From Alkalihalophilus pseudofirmus OF4 (GTDB lineage: Bacteria > Bacillota > Bacilli > Bacillales > Bacillaceae_D): 64,000 bases of DNA. Position 1 is the stretch's first letter. Every line of letters begins with the position of its first letter. The DNA is taken from the NCBI RefSeq assembly GCF_000005825.2, contig NC_013792.1, positions 124,001-188,000 of the forward strand, read 5' to 3'. The translations under genes were made by a program, and so were the position numbers. The notes under the pieces are model-generated. The model saw only the letters and a program-made list of their open reading frames with translations, did no database searches and was not told the origin of the DNA. Below, one piece after another: positions 27,950-36,939 of the stretch.

Positions 27950-28930
27950 ATGATTAATACACTATTAAAATTTGCAAAATATGTGCTCCTTATTGGAGTT
28001 GGCACATTTTTCGTTGAATGGTTAACGGACTATTCTGCTTTTCAAGTCTATAAAGAATACAGTTTGAGAACATTTATTTATATATATACTTGGATAAACT
28101 GGGTGATCATAGCCCTATTCATATATACCCTATCTTTAAAGGGCAAAACTAAAGTTTTAAAATTTACAGAAATGTTGAGAGAAAAACGCTTTTTCTATGA
28201 TGTAGACAGATGGTCTTGCACTCCTTATATTTCGCCTATTCACTATACTTATATGTTAACACCACTAGAAAGCATTAACAATAATATACAGGCAAGAGTT
28301 TTCGACAGTTTCTACCAAAAAGTAGTAAACTCATTTAGAGATAAAGTTTATAGCACTAAAAATTTCTCATCTTATGATCCAAAGAATAGAATATCTTTTA
28401 TTAGAGTGGTGGGTTTATTTACTTTAGCTAAATACTATCTCCCACCATTCTTACTATTAAGCCTTACAGCTTACTTAATTTCATTAAAACCATTAACTTT
28501 TTGGTATGAAGGACTTGGTCAATTTGTTGTCCCATTTGCTGCATACTCGTTTATATTGATCGTATTTTTAACTAAAACACTAATACATCATAGTTCTTGG
28601 GAGCTTGTCGATCATGAAATCTTGCAACAGCTAGGAGAAAAGGACCCCCGTATAGCTTGGACATCACTAAATCAACATACCGAACAAGGGAGATTAATTA
28701 TCGCTGCATGGAAAACAGAGATGGAAAACAGAGGGAGAAGGGAGTATCAATTAAGAGGCCAACCGGTACCGGATAACCCTAAACCTATCAACCATTATAA
28801 TATTGCTCCATTTCCCTATCCACCTGAAACCGAACGATTTCATGTAGCGGGAAATAAAGTATACGAAGTTCCAATTGAAAAAATTAATCAACTTCAAACA
28901 AATGTAATTCCTTTTAAAAGGAAAATATAA
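27950..28930 (+). CDS. Hypothetical membrane protein
   Basis: 326 aa, ATG at 27950 behind GGGGGTG. Four hydrophobic segments: about residues 8-25, 43-62, 155-182 and 190-212, leaving two polar regions (63-150 and 213-326). The C-terminal part is basic and Pro-rich (PFPYPPETERF). It may be a cell-envelope protein with cytoplasmic domains; no family recognised. One of the few plus-strand genes, with its own terminator. Confidence 0.6.
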   Translation: MINTLLKFAKYVLLIGVGTFFVEWLTDYSAFQVYKEYSLRTFIYIYTWINWVIIALFIYTLSLKGKTKVLKFTEMLREKRFFYDVDRWSCTPYISPIHYTYMLTPLESINNNIQARVFDSFYQKVVNSFRDKVYSTKNFSSYDPKNRISFIRVVGLFTLAKYYLPPFLLLSLTAYLISLKPLTFWYEGLGQFVVPFAAYSFILIVFLTKTLIHHSSWELVDHEILQQLGEKDPRIAWTSLNQHTEQGRLIIAAWKTEMENRGRREYQLRGQPVPDNPKPINHYNIAPFPYPPETERFHVAGNKVYEVPIEKINQLQTNVIPFKRKI

Positions 28931-28931
28931 A

Positions 28932-28968
28932 AAGAATCGCCCTAATAATGAGGGCGATTCTTTTATCT
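28932..28968 (+). terminator. Terminator after the 326-aa membrane protein
   Basis: AAAGAATCGCCCT-AATAATG-AGGGCGATTCTTTTATC: nine-base stem with T-rich tail. Confidence 0.85.
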
Positions 28969-29252
28969 TTTCTCTATAACAGAAATGATCAATCTTTTTT
29001 ATAAAACCTACATATTTATAAGACCGGAATCCATTTTGATTCAATTAGTAATTAACTTTGTTAATAGTGTATTAACATTATCATAAACTAGAGCCATCCT
29101 TAATTAAGAGGTGGTTTTGCGTATTGTAAATCAAATGGGTATATTCTAGAGAATCAATTTAGAAAACTAATCAAAATAAGAATTGCTATGAAACGCGTAC
29201 CACACTTTATAATTGCCTTGAACTTTAAAATAAATGAAATGGGGTAAATAAT
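28969..29252 (+). other. Intergenic region with the HAD operon promoter
   Basis: About 285 bases, no gene. Near its 3' end: TTGCTA (29183-29188) and TTTATAAT (around 29205-29211) give a plausible promoter for the plus-strand operon, with a LacI-type operator between the two hexamers. Confidence 0.5.
29188..29201 (+). promoter_or_regulatory. Predicted LacI-family operator 1
   Basis: TGAAACGCGTACCA: pseudo-palindrome with central CG, between the -35 and -10 of the HAD/YczE/LacI operon. A close match (TGGAACGGGTACCA) lies before the NagA-like gene. Confidence 0.7.
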
Positions 29253-30140
29253 GTGAAGGTAATAGCGATCGACTTAGATGGTACACTTTTATCAGAGAAC
29301 TTATCGATTTATCAAGATGATTTAAACGCTATAAAACAAGCACAACAGAAGAATTATATTGTATTAATTGCAACAGGAAGGGCTTTGTTTGATGCTCAGT
29401 ATATAATGAAAAAATATATGTTGAGTTGTCCTATAATTGCATCAAACGGGGCACAAATTTATGTAGGAAATAAAAAAATACACGAACGATTTATGAATCA
29501 AGATTTCATTCAACCTATAATTCAGTGGATGAATAAAGAAAATATGTATTATCAAGTATACCTATCCGATAAAATTGTTGTATCAGATCAGGGAATCAAA
29601 CATCTACAGAAGCAATTACATGATGTAGTAAATCAAGATGCTAGTTTTAATAAAGATGGTTTTTGGGAGTCAATTAGAGCTCAAATATACCAGTATGGCT
29701 TACAAGAAGTTAGTGGTATGATTCAATCTACAGATTATGATTCCATTATTAAATTTATGGTTGTTTGCCCAGATATTAGTAAACTAAGGATGGCAAAAGA
29801 ATATTTTAACCAACTTGATGGTTGTGTTGTTTCAAGTTCAGGAGCATTTAATCTAGAAATTATGAGTATAGGAGTCGACAAGGGAATAGCCTTACAAAAA
29901 ATTTGCGAATATTATAAAACGACAGTGAAGAATGCTATCGTAATTGGAGACAATCTAAATGACATGCCTATGTTCAAAGTAGCTGGAGTAGGAATTGCTA
30001 TGGGAAATTCAGCTGAAGAGCTGATCCGAATATCTACCTTTAAGACTTTATCAAATCGTGAATGTGGTGTGTCGTATGCTTTTTGCCACTATATACAAGA
30101 GAATGAGACGGAAAGTAACGATCTCACTGAAAGTGTGTAA
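29253..30140 (+). CDS. Cof-type HAD-superfamily phosphatase
   Basis: 295 aa, GTG at 29253 (ATGGGGT upstream). HAD motif I AIDLDGTLL (residues 4-12), motif II ATGR (about 40), a C2-type cap domain, Lys in FNLEIMSIGVDKG, and motif IV VIGDNLNDMPMF (about 231). Typical length. Dephosphorylates small phosphorylated metabolites, probably sugar phosphates given neighbours LacI and NagA-like. First gene of a plus-strand operon; the next gene starts two bases after its stop. Confidence 0.85.
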   Translation: MKVIAIDLDGTLLSENLSIYQDDLNAIKQAQQKNYIVLIATGRALFDAQYIMKKYMLSCPIIASNGAQIYVGNKKIHERFMNQDFIQPIIQWMNKENMYYQVYLSDKIVVSDQGIKHLQKQLHDVVNQDASFNKDGFWESIRAQIYQYGLQEVSGMIQSTDYDSIIKFMVVCPDISKLRMAKEYFNQLDGCVVSSSGAFNLEIMSIGVDKGIALQKICEYYKTTVKNAIVIGDNLNDMPMFKVAGVGIAMGNSAEELIRISTFKTLSNRECGVSYAFCHYIQENETESNDLTESV

Positions 30141-30142
30141 AG

Positions 30143-30781
30143 ATGAACAACAACTTCTTTTATAGATGTGTAATCTATATTACTGGGCTTTTCATCTTAT
30201 CCTTAGGTATAGTGTGTATGATAAAATCCAATGTGGGAATAGCTCCATGGGATGCATTAAATGTGGCATTATCAAAGAGAATTGGATTGACGATTGGATC
30301 ATGGGTTTTTATTATTGGCACAATCCTAATTCTAATTAATAGCTTGATAAAAAGAAGTATTCCGAACGTAGCTGGAGTAATTCCTATCTTAATTATCGGG
30401 GCTTTTGTGGACCTTTTAAATTTAAAGATCCTTAGCTTCATGGAGATTGACATTTTATTTTTTCGATGGAGTTTGTTTTTTGGAGGGTTATGTATATTGG
30501 CTTCCGGAATAGCTATCTACTTACGGGCATCCTTTCCAACTGTTCCAAACGACGAATTAATGTTAGCCCTCACTGAACGTACAGGATGGGGAATCAATAT
30601 CACGAAAACCATAGGCGAAGCAATCGCTTTTCTCTTGGCAATTGTATGGAAAGGACCTGTTGGAATTGGAACATTCATAGTGGTACTGTGCCTTGGGTTA
30701 CTCGTAGGTTTTTTTGATCAGTTCTTGCATAAGGTAGGAATGCCACGTTATTTTATAGTAAGGAGAAATGTAGATGAGTAA
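30143..30781 (+). CDS. YczE/YyaS-type integral membrane protein
   Basis: 212 aa, ATG at 30143. Five or more hydrophobic segments, with the family-like first block GLFILSLGIVCMIKSNVGIA followed by PWDALNVALS, and PNDELMLAL later. Resembles the YczE-like family of Bacillus, whose molecular function is not well defined. Lies between HAD phosphatase and LacI regulator, overlapping lacI by eight bases, so it may handle the metabolite that the operon processes. Confidence 0.75.
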   Translation: MNNNFFYRCVIYITGLFILSLGIVCMIKSNVGIAPWDALNVALSKRIGLTIGSWVFIIGTILILINSLIKRSIPNVAGVIPILIIGAFVDLLNLKILSFMEIDILFFRWSLFFGGLCILASGIAIYLRASFPTVPNDELMLALTERTGWGINITKTIGEAIAFLLAIVWKGPVGIGTFIVVLCLGLLVGFFDQFLHKVGMPRYFIVRRNVDE

Positions 30782-31748
30782 ATTAACAGAAATAGCAAAA
30801 AGGGCAAATGTATCCCGCACAACTGTATCCCGAGTTCTCAATAATCATCCCTATGTAAAACCAGAAAAACGAGATGCTGTGTTAAAGGCCATAAAGGAAC
30901 TAAATTATGTACCAAACTTAAACGCGAGAAACCTATCCAAAGGAAAGACAAATGTAATTGGGGTTATCGTACCGAAAATTAATCATCCATTTTTCAGTAA
31001 TCTTATAGAAGGAATTGGCAACGAATGCAATAAGTATAATTATAGTTTACTTGTTCATCAGTCTAATAATGATCCTGAAAAAGAGTTACAGTTTTTTGAC
31101 CTGTTAAAATACAAAATGATTGATGGCCTTATTTTAGGGTCATGTGTGAGTGACACCAGTGTAATCGACGAACTTTCCTCTTATGGAAAAATCGTTTCTT
31201 GTGAGTATTCAGAAAGTAGTAAGGTTCCCAAAGTATTTGTTAATCATGAATATGGGATCCAGATGACAGTGGATTACTTGAAAGCTCAGGGACATCAAAA
31301 AATAGGTTTATGTATAGGAAACCCTAGAAGTGGCGTAGGGATCAGTAGAAAGAAAGCTTTTTTTAAGCTTCAAAGAGAATACAGTTTAAAATGGATAGAT
31401 TATTGGTACTTTGAAAAGCAATATACGATTGAAGATGGGTTTGAGGTTGCAAAAAAAATTCTTGAACAACCATCTCGTCCTACTGCAATGGTTGTAGGAA
31501 GTGACCAAGTGGCAGCTGGAATTATCTTTGAAACAAAAAAACAAGGAATCATGATCCCTGAAGAATTAGCTATTGTAGGGTTTGATAATCAACCGATTTC
31601 TAAGGGAGTGGAGCTAACAACAATTAACCAACCAATTAAGGAAATTGGTGAGAACGCAGCCAGCTTGTTATACAGCATTATTCATAACCAGGATGTTCCT
31701 TCTTTTACCACATTAGAATTGCAACTTATTAAAAGAAATTCAGCATAA
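30774..31748 (+). CDS. LacI-family transcriptional regulator
   Basis: 324 aa, ATG at 30774. N-terminal HTH and hinge: LTEIAKRANVSRTTVSRVLN (residues 3-22), then LNARNLSKGKTNVIGVIVP. The sugar-binding periplasmic-type core follows with VVGSDQVAAG and VGFDNQPIS. Probably controls its own operon and the NagA-like gene through the shared operator TGrAACGsGTACCA, which lies before both. Complete length for the family. Confidence 0.9.
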   Translation: MSKLTEIAKRANVSRTTVSRVLNNHPYVKPEKRDAVLKAIKELNYVPNLNARNLSKGKTNVIGVIVPKINHPFFSNLIEGIGNECNKYNYSLLVHQSNNDPEKELQFFDLLKYKMIDGLILGSCVSDTSVIDELSSYGKIVSCEYSESSKVPKVFVNHEYGIQMTVDYLKAQGHQKIGLCIGNPRSGVGISRKKAFFKLQREYSLKWIDYWYFEKQYTIEDGFEVAKKILEQPSRPTAMVVGSDQVAAGIIFETKKQGIMIPEELAIVGFDNQPISKGVELTTINQPIKEIGENAASLLYSIIHNQDVPSFTTLELQLIKRNSA

Positions 31749-31806
31749 AAAAGAGACTGACCCAAAAAGTTATTTTACTTTTTGGAAATCAGCTCTTTTA
31801 TTTTTA
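31749..31806. terminator. Bidirectional terminator between lacI and the NagA-like gene
   Basis: Stem AAAGAGACTGA...CCAAAAAGT with ACTTTTTGG...TCAGCTCTTT, T-rich on both strands, between convergent genes. Confidence 0.85.
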
Positions 31807-31809
31807 TGT

Positions 31810-33117
31810 CTAAGCCATTACTAATTCTGGTACGTAGGCTTTAAAATGTAGTCTGTTTTTCGTTTCATCCATATAACTGAAAGGTTTAAAGGATAAATTT
31901 TCGAGTGTAGACAGGTAGTTACAAGATCTAAGAGGCACAAAAGAAGTCATATCCCATATCGTCTTTCCATTAAAACCAATGGCACGAATATTATGCATGA
32001 GTCTATCAATTGTATATGAGCCTGCTGCTACGTATCCTTTTCCCTGGTACCACAAATTGTTCCCCTCAATTTTTTCCAATGGTTGCCCACACATTGTGTC
32101 TGTATCGATGCGGTCTGTCATTGCAATAATCCCCTTAGAACCAACTAGTTCAACAACCCTTCGAGCAATTTCCAAGTCAACATGCTCACTATCAAAATTC
32201 ATACAGATTGTTAATAGTCCTTCTGCAGCTCCTCTAATTAGAGTACCTGGGACTTGTCCAACCAGTTTGTTTATATTATCTAGATTCCATTGATTAAGCT
32301 GAACATTATTCAGCCCTTCTATTCTGATTTTTCTTTCCTCAGGGGTTCTCCAACTGTGTCTAAAATTGTTAGGCATATCATTGAATAAGTGGTCAGTTAA
32401 GACTGCATCTGGTCCAGTATAATTACTACGCTTTTGTGCTATTTGTATCACTTGCATAATGAGCTTTGAAGTTTCTTCTGGATATGCTTTTTGAAAATGA
32501 CCTAAGGCGGGTTTAATACCAGCTTCTACAAGGGTATCCACGATCCATTCTAGGCTTGGATGATCTTTGGTTATGAATTTTTTTAAATAAGACTTCTCAG
32601 TCATGGCATCTGGAGAAAGCACAGTATAAATAAGTCCGTACTCTCCACAAGATGCAATCTTGTTCCATTCTTCTTTTGTAGGAGCCCAGTTACCTTTTTC
32701 TGGTGTGCCTGCAAAACTTGCTAATAATGGTCCTTCTAATGATATCCCTAAAATATTGGGATACAGACCTGTTTTCTTTTGATCATGGAAAGTTCGCATA
32801 AAACATACAAATTGATCTAATTGGTTGTGCGGAAGAAAGATGGAAGGAATACAGAAAATGCCTTCTTTTTCTGCTAATGAATTTATTTTTTCAATATCGA
32901 GTTCATCTAAATTACTGAAGTCATAATCCCCAATCCCGTGACAATGGAATTCTACGGGAAGGGAAGGAACTAAATACGAACCAGATTTTTTAAAGATACC
33001 CTCTTTGGCGATATCGAAATTTTCCCATCGGTTGTTTTTATAAGATATATTAGCAATTTTCATAACACCATTTGTTTCAAGATATGCTGGACTAATAAAT
33101 GACGAATTTTGCTGCAT
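31810..33117 (-). CDS. NagA-like amidohydrolase (N-acetylglucosamine-6-phosphate deacetylase family)
   Basis: 435 aa from ATG at 33117 (GGGGGGAT upstream; ten codons shorter than the longest frame). Amidohydrolase metal motif variant EFHCHGIGDYDF (about 54), EGP in LGISLEGPLLASF (about 126), ALGHFQKAY, and LTDHLFNDM in place of the NagA THLFNAM. The core residues fit NagA but the chain is longer and diverged, so the substrate may be another N-acetyl sugar phosphate. It shares a LacI-type operator with the convergent HAD/YczE/LacI operon. Confidence 0.75.
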   Translation of the reverse strand: MQQNSSFISPAYLETNGVMKIANISYKNNRWENFDIAKEGIFKKSGSYLVPSLPVEFHCHGIGDYDFSNLDELDIEKINSLAEKEGIFCIPSIFLPHNQLDQFVCFMRTFHDQKKTGLYPNILGISLEGPLLASFAGTPEKGNWAPTKEEWNKIASCGEYGLIYTVLSPDAMTEKSYLKKFITKDHPSLEWIVDTLVEAGIKPALGHFQKAYPEETSKLIMQVIQIAQKRSNYTGPDAVLTDHLFNDMPNNFRHSWRTPEERKIRIEGLNNVQLNQWNLDNINKLVGQVPGTLIRGAAEGLLTICMNFDSEHVDLEIARRVVELVGSKGIIAMTDRIDTDTMCGQPLEKIEGNNLWYQGKGYVAAGSYTIDRLMHNIRAIGFNGKTIWDMTSFVPLRSCNYLSTLENLSFKPFSYMDETKNRLHFKAYVPELVMA

Positions 33118-33181
33118 TTGTAAATCCCCCCAAAAAGTAATTTTCATATTTGTAATTTATTTACTTTTACATCCTACAGTA

Positions 33182-33195
33182 TGGAACGGGTACCA
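33182..33195 (-). promoter_or_regulatory. Predicted LacI-family operator 2
   Basis: TGGAACGGGTACCA (reads TGGTACCCGTTCCA on the gene strand), 65 bases before the NagA-like start; matches operator 1 at 11 of 14 positions. Confidence 0.7.
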
Positions 33196-33841
33196 CATCA
33201 ATAGGTAATTTGTTAATTAATTGTAAAAAACATCATGTTTTTGGGGGCAGTATATAAAATGGTTTATTCAATACTTAAATTATTTACGAAGAGTTGCAAT
33301 TTCTATTTCTTTCTCCACAAGAGGAATCCACAATTAATGTAATAATCTGGAAATATCTACTACTTTTAGTTTTAAAGAATAAGGCGCATTATTGTTTTGT
33401 AGCCATTAATATATTTGTAGTTCATTCATTTTTCCAATACCACCAGTAAATACTTATAGGTAATGGACACTGGTCGTAACGCCATTTTAAAGAGAAACTA
33501 CTTTTTGTCACGCCGACCAGTGAACTTCTTAAGTGTAATTTGTGGTACTAGTTTCAAGTCAATAAAAATATATTTTAAGTTCTTTAGAGTTCAATTTTGG
33601 TGAGAAATAAAAATCAATCTTAGACCAATAAAGAGCAGAAGGCTAGGAATTTGTAACAATTTACAGCTCCTACGTTTGATGCTGCCTGATCAAAGATGTT
33701 ATATGGTAATTCCAAACCTCGTTGACTTGGAAATAAAGTTTTGTTATTTCAGTATTTACAATAAGTATACCAAAGTATTTCATCGCATCTTTTTCGTGAT
33801 TTTATTCAAAATATCGCAACTTTTTTATAAACATCGTTACT
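33196..33841. other. Non-coding stretch with a long inverted repeat
   Basis: About 650 AT-rich bases with no convincing gene on either strand. The only marked structure is a nine-base perfect inverted repeat CACTGGTCG (33468-33476) and CGACCAGTG (33514-33522), with ACGCC also echoed near each arm (GTAACGCC, CACGCC). It may be the remnant of a mobile element end or a hairpin RNA. Confidence 0.4.
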
Positions 33842-34024
33842 TTATTTCAAAGCCGCATCAATAGCTAAAATGGTAAATAATGAACCTAATGATACTAACC
33901 AAAAACTAAATGTAAAAAATATGGCTATATTGTTCCAATTGTTCATTAATCCCTCTGAAAATAGCAAAAAAGATAAGAGCGTAATAGTAAGGAGTAAAAG
34001 TACACTCAGGAATCCTTTAGTCAT
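33842..34024 (-). CDS. Small two-helix membrane protein
   Basis: 60 aa from ATG at 34024, GGAGGTG upstream. Two hydrophobic helices (GFLSVLLLLTITLLSFLLF and IAIFFTFSFWLVSLGSLFTILAI). No family recognised. Upstream TATAAT (34067-34072 region, minus strand) may be its promoter. Lies next to a decayed copy of the plasmid leader. Confidence 0.55.
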   Translation of the reverse strand: MTKGFLSVLLLLTITLLSFLLFSEGLMNNWNNIAIFFTFSFWLVSLGSLFTILAIDAALK

Positions 34025-34084
34025 TTCGTTCACCTCCATTGTTGACGTTATTCTTTAAACAAAGTTATAATAAGGCTACAACTT

Positions 34085-34172
34085 ATTACTAAGTTGTTCT
34101 TTTTAAATGGTTTTTTTGGTGTAGAGCGCAAGCTCACTGACCCCTCAATGAGCGCTCACTCATTGAGGGGTT
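34085..34172. repeat. Decayed leader fragment and strong palindrome
   Basis: Minus-strand CTACACCAAAAAAACCATTT and AAAAAG repeat the block that in intact leaders joins the terminator to the Shine-Dalgarno, but no gene follows in the right place. Next to it are GAGC-GCAA-GCTC and the palindrome CCCCTCAATGAGCGCTCACT...GAGGGG (34141-34170) with a T-rich plus-strand tail. Confidence 0.5.
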
Positions 34173-34404
34173 TATTTTTGTTTTTTTCAAACTGATTAGC
34201 TTTGTAAATTTCAAGCAGCGCTTTAAGATCTCTAGATAGACCGAACGGTTTTAGATTTTCTAGATCCCTAATAATTAATTTCAAATCATAATAAAGATCA
34301 TTTTCTTTTCTGACACTCAAATCTAAGTAATAAGAAGCTACTTCTATATCAGTAGTTACACCTAAATTAATTAAGTGTTTGACGGTATTAATTAATCTAC
34401 CCAA
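34156..34404 (-). CDS. Hypothetical small soluble protein
   Basis: 82 aa. TTG start at 34404 with AGGAGG 9-10 bases upstream. Helical, charged (LDLSVRKENDLYYDLKLIIR). Its last codons (NKPLNE) fall inside the palindrome at 34141-34170. Controlled by short leader 7. No family recognised. Confidence 0.6.
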   Translation of the reverse strand: MGRLINTVKHLINLGVTTDIEVASYYLDLSVRKENDLYYDLKLIIRDLENLKPFGLSRDLKALLEIYKANQFEKNKNKPLNE

Positions 34405-34421
34405 AAACGATACCTCCTAAT

Positions 34422-34530
34422 AAATAAAAAAGCACCCATATATCCATAAAAGGACATATGAGTGCTTCTCATGATCTAACATTCCGTTAATTAAGTTATA
34501 TTTATTATACTGCTTTATTATTCATTTGAA
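34422..34530 (-). promoter_or_regulatory. Leader 7: short form with hairpin overlapping terminator
   Basis: Minus strand: TATAAT near 34508-34513; hairpin ATGAG-AAGCA-CTCAT (34458-34472); terminator AAGCACTCATAT...ATATGGGTGCTTTTTT (34426-34468). The hairpin's loop and 3' arm are the 5' arm of the terminator, so only one can form at a time. Confidence 0.75.
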
Positions 34531-34945
34531 AAGCAGATAGGTCCATTATATTGCCCTCAATCCATCCCTGTTTTGTTTCGATAAACCAGTCCATTAATAT
34601 CCCTTCTAATTGTGAATCTAATTCTCTTAAATTTTTTGTAATATACGAGATAGACCCATAGGTGATATTTTCAGGAACTTTTAATACTAAGGGACTTTTT
34701 AAACGGTCAAATAAAATGGTTACAAGAAACGTTTGATCTACTTTCTTAATTTCTTTAATTTCCATCCAAACGTTGTTAGTATTTACTTTTCTTTTTTCCA
34801 TACGAGTTAAAAGTAATTCTATAAAGCATCTAATTCTATATGCCCCCACTTCATTATTAATGGGTGGCATAGATAGTGAAACTGCTGCTTCTCCAGTCGT
34901 TCGCTCCATAAAATCTGCTATATCTTTAAATCGAATTGTTCTCAT
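34505..34945 (-). CDS. Hypothetical protein
   Basis: 146 aa from ATG at 34945 (GGGGT upstream); the longer frame would start with TTG inside the preceding gene. MRTIRFKDIADFMERTTGEA opens a soluble mixed alpha/beta protein with no known motif. Its stop is close to the leader 7 promoter. Encoded directly after the LPD1-like metallopeptidase and probably co-transcribed. Confidence 0.55.
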   Translation of the reverse strand: MRTIRFKDIADFMERTTGEAAVSLSMPPINNEVGAYRIRCFIELLLTRMEKRKVNTNNVWMEIKEIKKVDQTFLVTILFDRLKSPLVLKVPENITYGSISYITKNLRELDSQLEGILMDWFIETKQGWIEGNIMDLSAFQMNNKAV

Positions 34946-34970
34946 AAAAATACCCCATTCTGTTCTAAGT

Positions 34971-36857
34971 TTATACAAAGAATTCTTTTGTTAGAAGTTT
35001 AATATACACATCCATCGCTTCATTTATCTGTTTTCTCTCTAATTCTTGTGGGAACACAGGATCATTTACGCGAGTACCTGAAACAAGATAGTCATTCTTA
35101 CGTCCAATCTCTTGAAGGCGATCTTGGATATAACTTTCAAATGCTCGTGCAAACATTTCTCTACCGGATGACCAATATTTACCTATTTTTCCTTTATCCA
35201 TAGAAATAGAGTGCTGAAAATAATTACTTCGAAATACTGGATAAGGAATTGTTTCAACGCGTTGTTTAGTTTGCGCTTGATGATACCAGGCTACCGCTTG
35301 AGCTGCCGTTAGCCGATTTCGTTTATAAGCACGAATCTGCTGGTTGCGTCGTTTTGTTGCATAATTATTACCTTCCATCAGAATCAACTTATCACCTTTT
35401 GAGATGTCATACCGGCGACGTAGGTCGTCATCTACGATAGAGAGTACAAACTTTAGGTCTCCACTTTGCGTATAAGCTTCCTTCCAAGCATTTGGTAGTC
35501 GGTACGTGATCCCATCTTCATTTTTATTCTCGATGTATTCTACTGTTTCACCAGAAAACATTTGTTTTACAAGTGCCTGCCGCGCTTGTTCTACTTCAAA
35601 TGAGCAAGCTGATCCTAATGTATTTTCTGATGCATACCCAAGTGATTCAGGCTTAAACGAATGGGAAGCATCATAAATAAAATGGTCCAAAGCATGAGCG
35701 TACTCATGTGCTAAAATGGCTAACACACCTTTATCTCGTGTTAAATTAATGATTTTAGCTAAAGGTTCATAATGACCAAGGGCATTCCCTGATCCCCTTG
35801 CACCAAATGCCATACTCAAACGACCATTTAATGATAATTTATCATCCTTGATTTTCAATATATCAGCAAGATCAAAAAAGCTTTCTGCAGACAAGCATAA
35901 ATGTTCACTAGCTTTTTTATCAGAGACGTAATGGCCGTATTCTACTGATCTAAAACCAAAATTTTTTATTAACCCTTCTGGTTTAGTGAAATTTGGTGTA
36001 CGACCACCTTTTCTCTCAATTATATCCGGGATCTGCCTTTTCCACTTTTCGGATCTCTTCTTAGTCTTTTTTGAAGTAGATGGAGTTAAAACATCATCCC
36101 AGGTAGTGTAACTAGTAAAAACCTTATTTAGGGACTGTTTACGACTATCATACTTTAAGAAGTAGTTAGTAAACTTTTCGCCTAAGATAGTAAGAGGTTT
36201 CTGCAATACTACTTCAGTAAACTCCATCTGCTTCTTAGCTTGCTGTAAATTACTGCTAGCTTTTTGGACCCTATCTTCTTGCCCCCCTGCTAAAGCGAGG
36301 GTGTATTCTTTCTCTGCAAAATCTACGTAACGGGTAGCTGCTTCCATTCCTCCACGCTCTGCTCGTAGTCGAGGAGTCCACTCATTATGAAAATCCTTTA
36401 ATTCATTCAAATTCCTCACAGTATTCAAGTGTTTTTGCACTTCCAAAAGAGCTCTAGTAAATTGTTGCCGGCTTTCTTCAGATTGGTTCTTAGGGCTAGC
36501 ATTTATCCGCTGCAGTAGAAGTTTTTTTATCATTGCTACTTGTGGCTCAGTTCCCTCTTCTTTTTCTTTTTCTAAGCTAAATGAAAGAAGGACCGATTTC
36601 GTAACTGCTTGTTCTGCCAATAGTGGAGATTCTTTTTCAAGTATATTTAAAATCTCTAAACTAGGTCGCTGCTCAAATCGTTCACGAAGCTGATGTTGCT
36701 CTTTTCTAGACCCTCCAACAAGGTCACCAACATCATAAGAAACTCGGTTATTTTGTTGCTTTTCAGTGCGAGCTACCTTAATGTTTTGAGGTTTTCTCGC
36801 AAATACATTCACTGGGTACTCCTCATTAATAAAATCAAATAGATTTGTTTGTTCCAT
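34971..36857 (-). CDS. LPD1-type zinc metallopeptidase with N-terminal clamp motif
   Basis: 628 aa, ATG at 36857 behind AAAAGGAGAG. Residues 3-7 are QTNLF (MEQTNLFDF), a sliding-clamp-binding-type motif. A long helical middle (about 55-230) is followed by SMAFGARGSGNALGHYEP and AHEYAHALDHF (HExxH zinc site near residue 385), the pattern of the large polyvalent protein-associated LPD1 domain of phages and conjugative elements. A charged C-terminal region contains a second conserved-looking block (YWSSGREMFARAFESYIQ), typical for this family and probably supplying the third zinc ligand. Such proteins may act on host factors at DNA entry; exact substrate unknown. Confidence 0.75.
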   Translation of the reverse strand: MEQTNLFDFINEEYPVNVFARKPQNIKVARTEKQQNNRVSYDVGDLVGGSRKEQHQLRERFEQRPSLEILNILEKESPLLAEQAVTKSVLLSFSLEKEKEEGTEPQVAMIKKLLLQRINASPKNQSEESRQQFTRALLEVQKHLNTVRNLNELKDFHNEWTPRLRAERGGMEAATRYVDFAEKEYTLALAGGQEDRVQKASSNLQQAKKQMEFTEVVLQKPLTILGEKFTNYFLKYDSRKQSLNKVFTSYTTWDDVLTPSTSKKTKKRSEKWKRQIPDIIERKGGRTPNFTKPEGLIKNFGFRSVEYGHYVSDKKASEHLCLSAESFFDLADILKIKDDKLSLNGRLSMAFGARGSGNALGHYEPLAKIINLTRDKGVLAILAHEYAHALDHFIYDASHSFKPESLGYASENTLGSACSFEVEQARQALVKQMFSGETVEYIENKNEDGITYRLPNAWKEAYTQSGDLKFVLSIVDDDLRRRYDISKGDKLILMEGNNYATKRRNQQIRAYKRNRLTAAQAVAWYHQAQTKQRVETIPYPVFRSNYFQHSISMDKGKIGKYWSSGREMFARAFESYIQDRLQEIGRKNDYLVSGTRVNDPVFPQELERKQINEAMDVYIKLLTKEFFV

Positions 36858-36939
36858 GGTGCCCTCTCCTTTTAAATGGTTTTAATGAAAAACTAAATAC
36901 TCATAAGTCCTAGACACTTACGAGTTACATGACGCAGCA

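Noticed and set aside
33676-33864. 62-codon plus-strand frame in the non-coding gap
   Set aside because: No Shine-Dalgarno, AT-rich chance composition, overlaps the end of the 60-aa membrane gene.
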